Positions 47,183 to 60,200 of a stretch of 64,000 nt of DNA are shown piece by piece. The translations under genes and the position numbers were made by a program. The DNA comes from Anastatus disparis. Lineage: Eukaryota; Arthropoda; Insecta; Hymenoptera; Eupelmidae. The stretch spans positions 10,744,001 through 10,808,000 of the forward strand of contig JAFFSR010000220.1 in assembly GCA_017163975.1 (NCBI GenBank). Reading direction: 5' to 3'. The notes beneath the pieces were generated by a model that saw nothing but the letters and a program-made list of their open reading frames with translations, was not told the origin of the DNA and did not search any database. Numbering within the stretch: the first letter of the stretch is position 1; every line of letters starts with the position of its first letter.

Positions 47183-50100
47183 TTGTTATCGTGTTTCTAT
47201 TTAAATATGAATATATTTTAATATTCATTAAATTGATTTCTAATGCAAATTATTTATAACTGACTGGCATAATGTTATGCGTGTGTTTATTTTTTTTTCA
47301 ACAAAACTAAAATAAAATCATTTTCTAATTAATTTAATAAACATGTGTTTTAGGAAAATTAATCTTACTTAATTGATAAAATATTAAGATTATTAACATT
47401 ATTATCTTTTTTTTTTCAAATTACATAAAAGTCGAGACAAAAATAAGAGAATTCAGTTATAAACGAAAGATGTAATATGAAATATTTTAATAATTTTACA
47501 AAATACATTGTAAATCTGCAACATTAAAATAAAATTTCTTGACATCATTGAAAATTTTTCATAATTTTCACGGAATAATTGCAATCTGCTTTTACTATGC
47601 AAAGAAGCACATACTAAAAACGTATTCCTACAATTCACAATTAAAATACTAAAAAAACCAATGCAACTATAAAAACTACGTTTATACTCATAAAAAGATT
47701 TTATACGAAAAAAAAACTTTAAAAAAAAGAGAAATGTAATTAAAATCCGAGCAATTCCAGTCGTTTACGCATTGTAGAACCGCACAATTGAACGTCACGT
47801 AATTACAACCCACAAACGACGTACCTATTAGCAAAAGAGAAGACCATAGTATTTCCGGACTTTGTTAATAGAATATCTTTTCCTTCTATGAAACGAGAAA
47901 GAAAAATAAAATAAAAAATTTAAGCCATTCTAACCGTAATTATGCAGCGCAATGTAGAAAAATTTGAAGGTATTAGTGAATGTCTGCAGTTCAGGTATGA
48001 ATGTTAGAGATATTATTTCTTTTGTTTGTTTTTATTGAAAGTCCGTTTGCGCATATAGGAATGATTTCCTATAATTAAATCTTGAGTATACGGATATGAT
48101 TCTCTAAAACTAAAATTTGGATAAGATAAAACGTAAATAAAATTAGTTTTCCAATCAAAGATTTATATTGATACTTAAAATTTAATTTTAAAACTATTAA
48201 TCGTATCGTGTCCATTAATCAGCTTATTAATAATTAATTTGTGAATTACGTTAAACATGACTTTTTATGTAATCATAGTATATAAAGAATCGAAAATTCG
48301 AGCATTTATTAAGTAATTTTTAAACACAAAGTATTATACTTAATTATATTTTAATTAAATTTTTAACTTTTTTAATCATTTAAGGACATAAATTTACTTT
48401 TAGGGTTAATTTAACGCTAACCAAAGCGTCGTTTATGTATTAAAATAAGAAAATTGATGAATGATATCCCGATTTAATTTATCGGTAATTTTAATAAATT
48501 GGCTTTATACATGATCTCATATGATTAATTATAAATTTTAATTGAAGCATCGTGGTTTAATTTTTCTCTTCTTCTTTTTTTTTAATCGTGTCTTTTTATA
48601 CATGAGCCTATGAGTATTTACAGTATAAAAAGAAGTTTCCCAGCTTTATTACATGGCAATATGATTTATATGACTTTTTAAAAAAGGTTTAAATATTTTG
48701 ATTGACTTTTAAAATTTAACGTTGAATTTCTTTTTTCAAATAATTTATTAAACAGCGAGTTAATTCCTTTTTATTTTGCTTAATTTTATAAAAATTTTGA
48801 TCGATCGAGAGAGAAAAAAAGCACGGAACGTCTAAAATATCGCAATAAATTATCGGGCTCAGCATCAGCCATACTTTGTACATGCAAACACCTGTTTAAT
48901 TGAAGAAAAAAAAATAATTAAATAAATCTTTGCGTGGTCGATATACGCACAAAGTAATTTGAAATGCTAAATAGCAAATGCTTATTTTTATTATAAGTGC
49001 ACTTGAATGTAAAATATCAATCTCGAATGATCTCTTGTCTCAAGTGGAGAAAATAAATTTAGTGCTTTCTTCTTTTTGATTTTTTTCTTCTTAATTCTAT
49101 ACATCAATCTATAAATAAAATTTAATATCAATCTGCCGTGCGAGCAGCTAGAAATTATCTAATTTATGCACATAAGATAAACTCGTAAAATATAAAAAAA
49201 AATAAACAAAATAAATAATAAACTGTCGAGTAAATGAAGCCGTAACTATCAATTGCTAAAAATGACGGCGAAGATTACTATTATTACAAGTAAAATAGAA
49301 AGTGATATCTTTCATGTAAATAAATTCTTCGTATAAAAGGCTTTTAAGTAAGCCACTGTCATTTAGATTATGTTTTTTGATTTATTCGACAAATACAAAA
49401 TAAAACGAAAACGAGAGAGACACTTGTTGGCGCAAATGATTTGTTGTTGATTAAGAAAGTTTTACAAATAGCTTAATTGATTATATAAATTGATAAATAT
49501 TCAAATTAACGATTATTTATAACGTAACGCTTTAATGTTTTATTTATATCTTGAAATATACACAGATCATATTTATAATTAAATAAATGATATGTAAATC
49601 GAGGCTTTTGAATATTATCGTTGCATCGATTGTGAATATTATTCGTTGAAATGTATTGTTTACCGATTATATTTCAATGGGTTTCTAATATTCAGCAAGT
49701 TAAATAATAGTTTAACTATTTATTTGATATTATAATGTAATAAATAATTAATTTTGAAGCTTTGAAACATAAGCTTTTATAAATTAAAATGTAAAATGAC
49801 CTTTTTAAAAGTATCAAAAAAAATTTGTATTTGTATAGTTATCTTTAATTTGTTTATATAAGCAAACTTAACAAATGTAAATTTGTTTTATTTAACATTA
49901 ACAGTAAATAATTTACTTAAACATTTAACGAAACTTAATATCTTGTAACAAAATGGAAATTAATTGTCCACCAAAGGTGAATAAAGTTTATGTTTCTTTC
50001 TATCTTAACTTATTCTTACTTCTTTTTTTGTTTATTTGTAAATTAAACTACACACAAACAAGGACAAACTTTATAAAACGAGAGGAGCACACGCAGCACA

Positions 50101-50283
50101 CGTACATGTATACATGTAAGCTCATTTGAATCTGCGTGCACGCAAAGTGTTACTGTAATACACCAACTTTGGTACACAGCAAAAGGGAAAGAGAGAAATG
50201 AGGATATAGCGTACGGATGCGCGCACCAAGAGTTAAGCTTGAAGCAATGCACGTTTCTACTAATGAACTCAACTGAATATTTG

Positions 50284-50286
<3 letters not shown>

Positions 50287-50324
<38 letters not shown>
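50287..50324. repeat. (AT)15 and (GT)4 compound microsatellite
   Basis: Thirty bases of AT dinucleotide running into a GT run. Confidence 0.9.
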
Positions 50325-50511
50325 TCATATGTATATCCTAACGTATTTGCATTAACAGGCTTTAATTGTACATTTAATTAAACGTTCATTTGCTTACTGT
50401 TCTTATCCTTTGTATGTATATCGTCTGGAAAGTGTTTACGGATGAACAAAAACATAATGTATACACAGACACACAGTCGTGTATTCATAAAATAGATTAA
50501 TGAAGAAATAT

Positions 50512-50705
50512 GAGGTCGTCAGTGGCTCATTCGGTAAAGCGTTGGATTCATAATCTCGGGATTTCGAGTTCGAATCCCACTCTCGGCCGAGCTATACAAG
50601 CACCACTTACATGTGCTTTGTTCACAAACGCATTGACGACCTCCGTCGCTAATTAGCATTGAAATGATAGCATAAATACGGCGACATTAAATAACAAAAA
50701 AAAAA
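50512..50705 (+). mobile_element. tRNA-derived SINE, full length
   Basis: Last copy in the window, plus strand, starting GAGGTCGTCAGTGGCTC, with an intact B box (GAGTTCGAATCCCAC) and a CAT anticodon position. A short deletion (CACCACTTACATG) removes a few bases of the body. Intact GCTAATTAGC. Confidence 0.93.
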
Positions 50706-53700
50706 CCGTCTTGATTAAATTCATGTTTTGAAAATATTTTTTTGAATGAGAGGAAGATTTAATAAGCAAATTTGGCATCTTAATATTAAAAATTTCTTTT
50801 TTCTTTTTTATGTCTTCATGACCTACACGAGTATTTATACATGATTTACAATTGGTTATACATTATAATTAATTCAAATTGTACTTTTTAATTATGTTGT
50901 TTAATTATAACAATTAATTAAACCCGATTGATATTAATTTATCGTTTAAGTTGTCATTCCAAGGATAGCTGTATTAATTAATTATTAATATAATGATATC
51001 TTTATTCATTTAATTGGATTATTTATTTAGTTTGGATAAATTTCAGTATTAAATTTATAGAAAAATTTATTTCGCTCGTAATAAAGTTATGTGCTTATTT
51101 TTTTATAATCATTATCAGATTTCATAAAGCTAATTACAAGCTGTGAAATATCATACTTAAGTATGTTTCTTTTTAGGCTAAACATTTAATGTACCGTGAT
51201 ATAAATAAAATTAATGTTACAACTTTAGAATTTAGACAGAAGCATAAATCATTAAGTTAAAAAACAAAAAATATTTATATAAACTAATAAACGTTTTAAT
51301 ATTGTCGCTCTCACACGCGCGCGGGTCCTAGTGCAGGAAAAAAAATTCCTTTTATGATTATACTAGCAAATTTTATGGATAATACGCAGAAATTTCTAAA
51401 GCTCCAGAGAAAGTTAACGGCGCCGAGTGTATAATAAAATAATTTTTTTTTTCAAACCATTTTTTCATGATTAACGATGTAATGTAATATTATAATTAAA
51501 ATTTTTAGCGCAAAAAGGAAAATAGTGGCGTAATTTTTATATAAATCTAACGTTAAACAACCATACGTGCAAGAAGTGTTAAGCTATTCCTTTGAAAATA
51601 TTGTTTAATAAATTTTTATAATTAAGTACTACCAAAAAATGAATAAATTATAAAAAAAAGGATCATATATTTTACAGTTAAACAAACTGTTACTTTGAAC
51701 ATGAAGCTACGATTAATTTCCTGTATTTATCATTGGTAAGTACGTTTTAAACCAGTGGCAGTCAGTAAACTAAAAAAAACGTTCTGTTATCGTTTTATAC
51801 TTTTTAACATTATACCATACACACATACATATATACAGAGAGAGAGAAACAAAAGTGCCGACTAAAAAGGCAACTTTTCAATGGTCGTTCGTATGGCAAT
51901 TAAATAAATTAGTCTCAATCTAATCGGCAGTTTTCAAGTTTTATCCTCCCCATAGTATAACCAACTATGCGTACATGCATATATATAGACTCGAATAACA
52001 ATTCTCTTTTCTACATTCCACCAAAGTAAATTCCTTATCATTTTTTTTCCTTGTATTCTTTACTCTCTTTATTTCTTGTATTTTAACTATAAAGGAAGAA
52101 TAACTTCTTTTGCATATTGTTGTTTCCTTTTTATTCAATTTTTTTTTATTTTGTCTTCATTTGTATGTAAATCATTGTTTGTTTTATTTTTTCTTTTTTT
52201 TTCATTTTTCATGTTTCGTTACTGAGCAATTTATAGTTATCTTACCAATAAATATAAAACCATTCAGAAAACATACACGAATATGGATTTTAAGAAGTTT
52301 ATTCTGCCAATTTTTTTTTATTTTCTTTCTTTTTTTTTAAGCGGGTGTTGTATGGAAAGTCTTGATTTATTTATCGAATTCTTTTTTTCTTTCCTTCTCT
52401 TATATTCCTCTTCTTCTTTACATTCATGAAGAGATAAATCTCGTTATTGTCCAAATGGTAAATTACGGGACGATGTTATTAATAACGTTAACGCTTCGTA
52501 CGTGGTGTATTGTATTTTCGAGTGGTAGAAATGGAAACATATACACACATACACACGTAAGAGAATTGTATTATAAAATGTATATACCGAAGTTGTTTGG
52601 TTTCTTAATTTAATTAAAAAGTAAAGAAAAAAATTTTTATTTTAACATGAAGCAAGTTGAATATAACGTGTTTTACCGATGCATAACACGGAGAAAATGT
52701 TACAGATTCATTTTGTAAATTATTGAGAGCTCCTTTCTTGATTTTTTTTATTTTCTTTATTTTTTTTTGTCCTGTGCAAATGTGTTTTACTGTGTCACGC
52801 AGTATGTATTACTTGTTAGTTGTATTTATGAATACTGAACATTTTTATTCGAAATTTTTTATGTTCTGAACTTACAAGCTTTTCCAGAGGAACAATGTGA
52901 AGTAAGAAATTTCAAATGAGTTATGTTTGTTTTAAAAAATTATAATGCAAAGATTTTTTTTCGTGAAAACAAAGAGAAAATAGAAATTTAATGATATATT
53001 TGTTTGGAAATTTAATTAATGACGCTTATTAAGATTCTTTAAATTCAGCAAGACGTATACAAATATCCAAAAAGACTATTGTTCCATAACAAAAAAATAA
53101 AGGAAATGACATTTTTTAACGTTTCATATCACGTGAATTCCATAATTTATCTGAAATAAATTTAAAAATTTACTTTCTCACGTCTTATTCACTCGAAATG
53201 CAAACAAAATATTTCACGTTTTATGTCATCGTAAAATAAGAGTAACGAAAAATCAGAGATAATAAATATCTTTTGTATACAATTTTTTTTGAAAATTTTT
53301 CAAATTTTTACGTCAAGAATTTCTGAAAATTTTCTCACACTGACACATTAAATTTCGAAACATCTTTATTCCGAGGCTAAATAAATTAAAAATTTTTAAA
53401 AAAAGAAACAATACAAAGATGTATATTAACGAACGTAAGCAAATTTACTTCTTTTAATTTATTACGATTTGACATAGGGCAAAAACGTATGTATCATGTA
53501 ACCCTTACTTTCTGATTATGCTATTATCGGGTCTGACTCCAAAAAAAAACTTAAAAAAAAGAACTGAAGTCTGCATCTTATTCTCCGGTTATAAATCATC
53601 TGATAATAAGTTTAGAGAACCGTCCGACAAATTGTCCAGTTCATTCATAAAGGCGCGAGTTTAAAAAGCTTGCGCGGGCGCGAAAAGTCGTAAATTTTGA

Positions 53701-56700
53701 ATTTAAATCATTGTGCTCATCCGTGCGTTTGTCTCGCTAAATCCATTTTGGCAGGGGTTTCAAACGAAAAAAAGAAAAAAGAAAGAAAAAGAAAAAAATT
53801 TACGTACTTCTTTTCTATACGAAGAAAATTATTGAGCACTCGTAAATATTCGGGCATACGCTTCGAGCTTTGAAAGAGAAAAAAAAAATTATTTATTTGT
53901 CCATTTTTTATGTGCTTAGTATAAAAGTGTTGATTTTAAAATGTTTGAAAGTACTTAAAATCATTAAAAATTTTATTTTATTTAAAATTATTCAAGTTTT
54001 TTAAAAATAAATAGTACTAAATATAACAAAGAAATGAAGTAAAAAATTATTGTTAAGAATGAGTTCAATATCCGAGTGAATGAAGTTCAGCTAAAACTAT
54101 ATGGTCACCTGAGGGAATAATCGATTTTGTTCCCTTACTGCGTATGCATAGCACTTTATTTTGGACTCAACTATAACAATTTTATTGACTTGGAGAGAAT
54201 GAAACTAATATAAACACGAGAGAAATCCGTTTGATTTTTCTTTAATAACCAAATTTTGATCAAATTAATTTAAAAAAAAAAAGAACTTCGTTTATAATTT
54301 GAAAATAATGAGAAAATCAAAATAATCAATATTATTTCATTAACATTAATTTACCTTTTTTGTTCTATTCAACAGGAAATAAAATATCACTCTATTGAGT
54401 ATAGAAAAAAATAAGCTTAATTTTCGCTCAAATATTTGGGTCAATAAACACCATAAACTTTAAATATCAAAGAACATAAATTTAATAACTATTTATAGTT
54501 ATTTTAAAATTTTCAAAATTTCACGTACAATCAATAAATAAAGAAATAAATTAAACGAAAATAAATATTTATCCAATATTTGTGAACAAAAATATTTCAC
54601 GTAATGACTTTGTTATTCTCCCTTGGTTTTGCATCATTACATTAATTACTGTTTTTTCATGACGGGGGCCGAAGAATTTCTCTCTCTCTCTCTCTTCTTT
54701 GCATCATACTACAAACGAAAATATAATATTAGTTAGCTCTCGCGAATAATAATTGTTTGCTTTGGCGTTTAATTGCTTGGGAAGAAAATTCCTAAACTCA
54801 CTGGAATTTTCATTAATGCCTTTACAATTATAAAACTTTGCCAATGTGTTTAATAAGAATAATAGTCAATCTAGTTATTTTCCTTAATGTTACACGTTTA
54901 TTTGTTCAAAGAAATATAATTTTACGTGATTCACAACGGTGGAAAACGTACTTCTAACAGCTACTTGTAACGTCATAATGCAAGAAAAATTGAAAGAAAT
55001 TCTTTTTTTTTAAGTAATGGATATACGAAAGAATTATTACTTTTGTAATTTGAGCATTAAAATATTAAATTATTTATGAAAAATATATTACAATAATTTA
55101 TTATTTATACATCAACCTTTGTTTGTGTATTCAGAAATTAATATTTTATATATGACAACTCAAAAAGAATTTCTTTTTTTCTTGAATGTTTCGTATTGAC
55201 TTCGTGTACAACTTACAATGTGTGCAAAGAAAAAAAAACTATAGACAAAGCAATACTTTAACGACAACAGAAATGTAAAGTTGCTTACTTTTTTTTAAAT
55301 TAATAACAGTTGACTTTAAATGAAATTTATTTCTTTACGCTGGTAAATTAACGATATTTATTTACTGTGTATTAAACGATTAATTTATATAGATTATATA
55401 AATCTTTAAGTATCTTTGAAATTTGAAAAATTTATTTAAACAAAGTAACATAAAACTTATTATGTCTTATTTAGTAAGTATTACAAAATACCTAATCTTT
55501 AGAATAAATAAATGTAAGAAAACCAAACAACAAATCTAATAAAATCATGTGTAATACGATAAGTAGATTTATAATACGAAACTACTGATTAGAACAGATT
55601 CAATATCCAACTGAATTAATCTAATCTATCTCCTTGGTCCTTATCAAATGACGTTAAAGAAAAAAAAAACCTTCGCATTTCAATGCTTTCTTTACAATCC
55701 TCTCTTCTCCCCTCTCTGCCTTCTTTCCTCTCTCGCTCTTGTTATCAAAAATGTGCTTAACTTGCGCTTTCTTTTATCGATATGCAAATGTTTTTCAAGC
55801 AAAAAATTTGCATAAGCTAGAAACCGCGCTGAATAAAATCGTCTAGACTTTATAAAAGCACATGTATCTTTTACGTCATATATAAACACATAGACAAAGT
55901 TTTAAGGCCTCCTATCATATGCTAGAATAAAAAAGATAGAAAAAAAAATTTATATGTATATATCCTTACATAAGTTTTATGTCTAGTTCTCTCTCTCGCT
56001 CTTTCTTTCTCTTCTCGTATGTATATATATATATACATAAACGCTTTTAGATTTTCTCCTTAAATCTTATAAACTTCTTTCTTTAGAGAGTCTTGAAAAG
56101 TCAAGTGATGTATTCTATACCTTCGCAACAACAAGAGAAAAAAAAGTATGTTATTAATGCAGATCGTGACTCATCATCCTTATGTCCCTCTTATATACAT
56201 ATATATATATACACACACACACATATATATATGTGCTAAAAGAGAGAGATTTTCACTTCCGCGAACATTTAGCGTTTGTGTGGCGTTGGCAAAGTCTCCT
56301 TATAAAAGCCTAATGTTTTTTTGAAGGCGTGAGCTATACATTTTTGTTGCTTTAAACTCTCTTATTACAGTTTATCGTTTCGGTTAAGTCATATGTGTAG
56401 TATAATACGCTTGTTATCCTTTGAGAAAGAAAAAAAAATTGTTTTTTTATAAAAGGAAAATGCTTTGAATAATTATTTAACGCTACTGTTACGAAATTTT
56501 GATGAAAGAGGGTATTATGTACCGTAATTTTGATGTATCGCTATAGTGCAATAATTTTGAAACATTTGAAATGGAAAAAAAATCATTTTCCTAAGTAGTT
56601 TTGATTGAGGTTAATTTGAAGTTTTGAAAATAATTTGTTTTATGTAAGAGGATAATCGACGTGTATTTTATTTTATAAGATATTTACTTCATATTATATA

Positions 56701-56741
56701 CGTATAGATTTATATTTATATGTGTAATTTATGATTGTTAT
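50706..56741. other. AT-rich non-coding stretch
   Basis: No supported gene and no SINE. A GC-richer patch with GCTTGCGCGGGCGCG lies near 53670-53690. (TC)n lies at about 54679-54695 and a compound AT/AC run near 56199-56232. Confidence 0.5.
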
Positions 56742-57229
56742 ATCATTGTCTTTAAATTAAAATTAAATAAATCAAGCTTTCTTTTATTTATATATTTTAT
56801 TCGATGATTTATTGTGATAAAATACTTAAAATTTTCTCTTAAACACTTTTTAACAGCTTAATTTAAGGTAATTTCAACAAATAGCTTTTAAAATATTTTC
56901 ACGGTAATTTTAATAAATTGTCTTCCGGTGAAAACACGAGAGCGTTTGTTATATTTGATCAAAATATGTTATTCTATTCTTTTCATATAAAAAGAAAGAA
57001 AAAATAATTATACGCTACAATTTAAAATATAATAAAAATTACGATGAAACGTTTTACTTAAGTGACAATTATGAGATTTAAAGAATGCAGTCGTGTAACA
57101 GTATTCTTTAAGTTAAAAAAAATACAACCTGTTTCCGCATTTCCAAAAAGCTAGGCGATTCTAAGTATTTAATTTGAAGAAAAATGTTTCTCATATCACA
57201 TAGATATGAATATGGCATTAGATAATTAT
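56742..57229. repeat. Dispersed direct repeat, copy 2
   Basis: Same-orientation counterpart of 11887-12340. It carries about 37 extra bases after AAATATTTTC (CGGTAATTTTAATAAATTG then TCTTCCGGTGAAAACACG) that copy 1 lacks. The hairpin TTAAAGAAT...ATTCTTTAA and the block CTGTTTCCGCATTTCC are identical in both. Confidence 0.88.
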
Positions 57230-60200
57230 TTTATATAAAATATATATTTTAAATTTTCAATAATTATTAGATTATTAGATTGAAATTGTGATAAATTTAT
57301 TCTAAAAGAAATATTTTATAACAAAGCTGTGAAAACGATGGTGTTTAAATTGTATTTCAATATGTATAAATAATTACAAAAATTAAAATAATAAAAAATA
57401 AACTCTGTTAATAAAACTAAACAAACAATAAATGCAAATCAAGTAAATTTTGAATACGATTAAACAATAGAAAAGTCATTTGACACATAGTATATCAAAG
57501 GTATAAAACGTGCCAACGAATTCTTAACACATGTATAACTTGAACATGTACTTTAATACTTATACGTGTGATAAATAGAGTTTTTCAGTGAGCTTAATAC
57601 ATTGCACACACGTGTGAGAGCATCTGCCTTATGGGGGCCTCTTTTTTTTTCTTATAATTTTTTTTATTTTATTTTTTATTACGAATGTGCCGTGGGAAGT
57701 GAAACATAATAACGAGCACCAAAGTCAAGTCTCTCTCTTTCTCTCTCTCCTTTTCTCCAAGTCTTTTGTTTTTCTGTCTTTGTTTCTTTACATCTTACAT
57801 TATAAATGCACCGTTCTGGTATATATCGTAACTATATGTACACCTATACGCGTATACGTATATGTACGTATGTGCGTGAGTACTTTTTTTTTCTTACCGT
57901 ATTCTCCTTTTTTTTTTAAGTAACGCGCTCTCGTACTTCATTTTCTTTATTGCTCGTGACTTCCTCTTGACCTTAGGTTGGCTTATAAAGCTGCAGCTTA
58001 AGGATGAGGGGGATTTATAAAGTGCGACGAATCTTTTGTAAATTGTTAGATTTTATCATTTCGATTTCAAATAAGGAGACCCTTTTTCTAATTTTGAAGT
58101 AGTTTATTGTTCAATGCTCTTATATTATGTAGTAGTTATAAGTGTAAGGGTTATGATGACTTTTTTTGTTATAATGAAATATGACTTTTTTTTTTAATGT
58201 TAAATTTATTTACAATTTTTGTTTTTATAATGTATAAAAAAGTTTTTTTCAATTAATAAATTATTTTTCATAAAAGATGAAAAATCTTTTTAATATAGAA
58301 GAAAGTAAGTATCTACATTTTTAATGTAAAAACTATTATAATTGTTGTAGCCGGGAAATATGGTATTATTATGAAGAAAAATTGCTAAAATTGATGGTCA
58401 AAATTACTAGAAACATAATAAAATTTTTTATATTTAAAAAAAATTGTACATTAAATTATTGTAATTTTCTTCAATGATAACATATTTCTCATGATTATTA
58501 AAACAATTAATAATTTTTACAATACTATTTTACACAATATTGACATTAAAAATATTGATATTTCATTCCCTATTCCGGTAAACAATCTTTACCTTGAAAT
58601 AACAAATTTAAATTATATGAATAGTTCATTAACTTTATCAGATGCTTTAATTACCTACGTGAAAAAAAAATGTAGAAAATTTAGTTTAACCAGCCACGAT
58701 TCTAAATTTACTTTTCACTAAAAGTTAATGGATTCGTTCTATTCTAGTCATGCATTTTACCCAAAGACAGCCGATGAAAACTTTCTTGGCCCGAAAGAAA
58801 CTTGTGTTATTCGTGACTGGTTTTCCAAAATAACACGTATTTTAAGAATCTTTAATTGACTGTTTTCAATTGCAATTTACAAAGTTTGAGCTTAATTAAA
58901 CGTTATTTGTTTATAACTGGTATTGCCTTTTAAGAAATCTTGGATTCTAAATATACCGTTTTGTTTAAACATTTTTAGTAGTTTTGGATTATTTAAAATT
59001 AGGAATTATTTAAAATTTAATTATTTCATTATAGTTTAGAGGCCGACAATACATTTTTAGGTCCGCGTTTAAAGCCAAATCCATTAGATGCATTTTAAAT
59101 TACTGAAATCAAATTTCAAGGGCTCTCGGTCGAAAAATTAGGGCGTAATAAGTTATAAACAAATTAATTGCACAAAAGACCGTGTATGCAAGTTGAGTTA
59201 TGACTTAACGCAACAAACTGAAATTCGATTGAAAATTTTTGTTTTCTTATTAATAACTTTTCTTTTATTATTATACTTAATTAGCTAAATTCTCTAATTT
59301 GATTTTTTTCTTTTTTAATTAATCTCCTAAAAATACGTATAATTTCTTAAATAGGAACATTATTTAAAACAATTTAAAAGCCATCTCATTTAAACTAACT
59401 TTACCAACGTATATACATACGAAGTCTTCTTAACATCCATCAATCTTCTTGTCTCGCCGCAAGAAGTTAACAAACTTAGCTTACACACATATACACATGT
59501 ATATACAATATGCTATCATTTCAGTTTATGTTTATGCACCAGTGCCAAACTCGTACAAACTCTTGAACTGTATGTGCACAGTACTTGTTTCATTCATTCA
59601 TTTTAAAGCGCATATGCAGCCCCGGCCTTTCTTTGTAATGTCTGATTTTTGCGCGTATATAACTGATTTGTTTGGACATAAAGCTTCTTTGGCTAAATTT
59701 TCATTTGTTGCTTTTTTAGATTGTCTCGACAACCGACGACGATGTCTGCTAACGGGGTTCGATTTGATGATTGTTTTAAAAGAGATTTAATTATATTGTG
59801 AAAGGGAACGTATTTTTGGATTCGATGGATTATTTTTTTAATTCTTTTTTGGGATGAATGAATGAATAATTTTTCAAGTTTCTATTAAAAGATTATAAAT
59901 CAATCTCTTGGTGAATTAGTGCTGATATATTTTGTGAATATTACTTTATTTTATTAACATTTATTTAATCAAACGAGCTGACGTTTCTTTGTCAAAAATC
60001 ATTTTCTTAAAAATAGAATCAATGTAAATAATCAACGAAACCATTATTTCGCTTTAAAATAAAATTAATTAATTCTCAAAAAATAGCACCAATATATGAT
60101 TATTTTAAAGGTTCAATTTAAGATATTTTAATAAAAATAGATAAAAACCAAAATTTAACTGAAAATTCATCAACCAACCAAACAGAAATCAATAATGCTT

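Larger units (their letters stand above)
45141..50511. other. AT-rich non-coding stretch
   Basis: No supported gene. Holds a three-unit AAAATATGA minisatellite at 47150-47182, a 13-bp ACCTGTAACAGGT palindrome near 46830, and (AT)15 followed by GT repeats at 50287-50324. Confidence 0.5.

Noticed and set aside
1831..50705. Genuine tRNA genes at the tRNA-like heads
   Set aside because: Heads are followed by the common SINE body and A tail. The anticodon and acceptor stems do not pair well and no 3' end fits a mature tRNA, so all are SINE heads.
58491..58721. 76-codon ORF (MIIKTINNFYNT...)
   Set aside because: Asn/Ile/Lys-rich composition as expected from AT-rich DNA; no domain.
59449..59790. 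113-codon plus ORF
   Set aside because: The track start is a TTG and no recognisable motif is present. About one ORF of this length is expected by chance.
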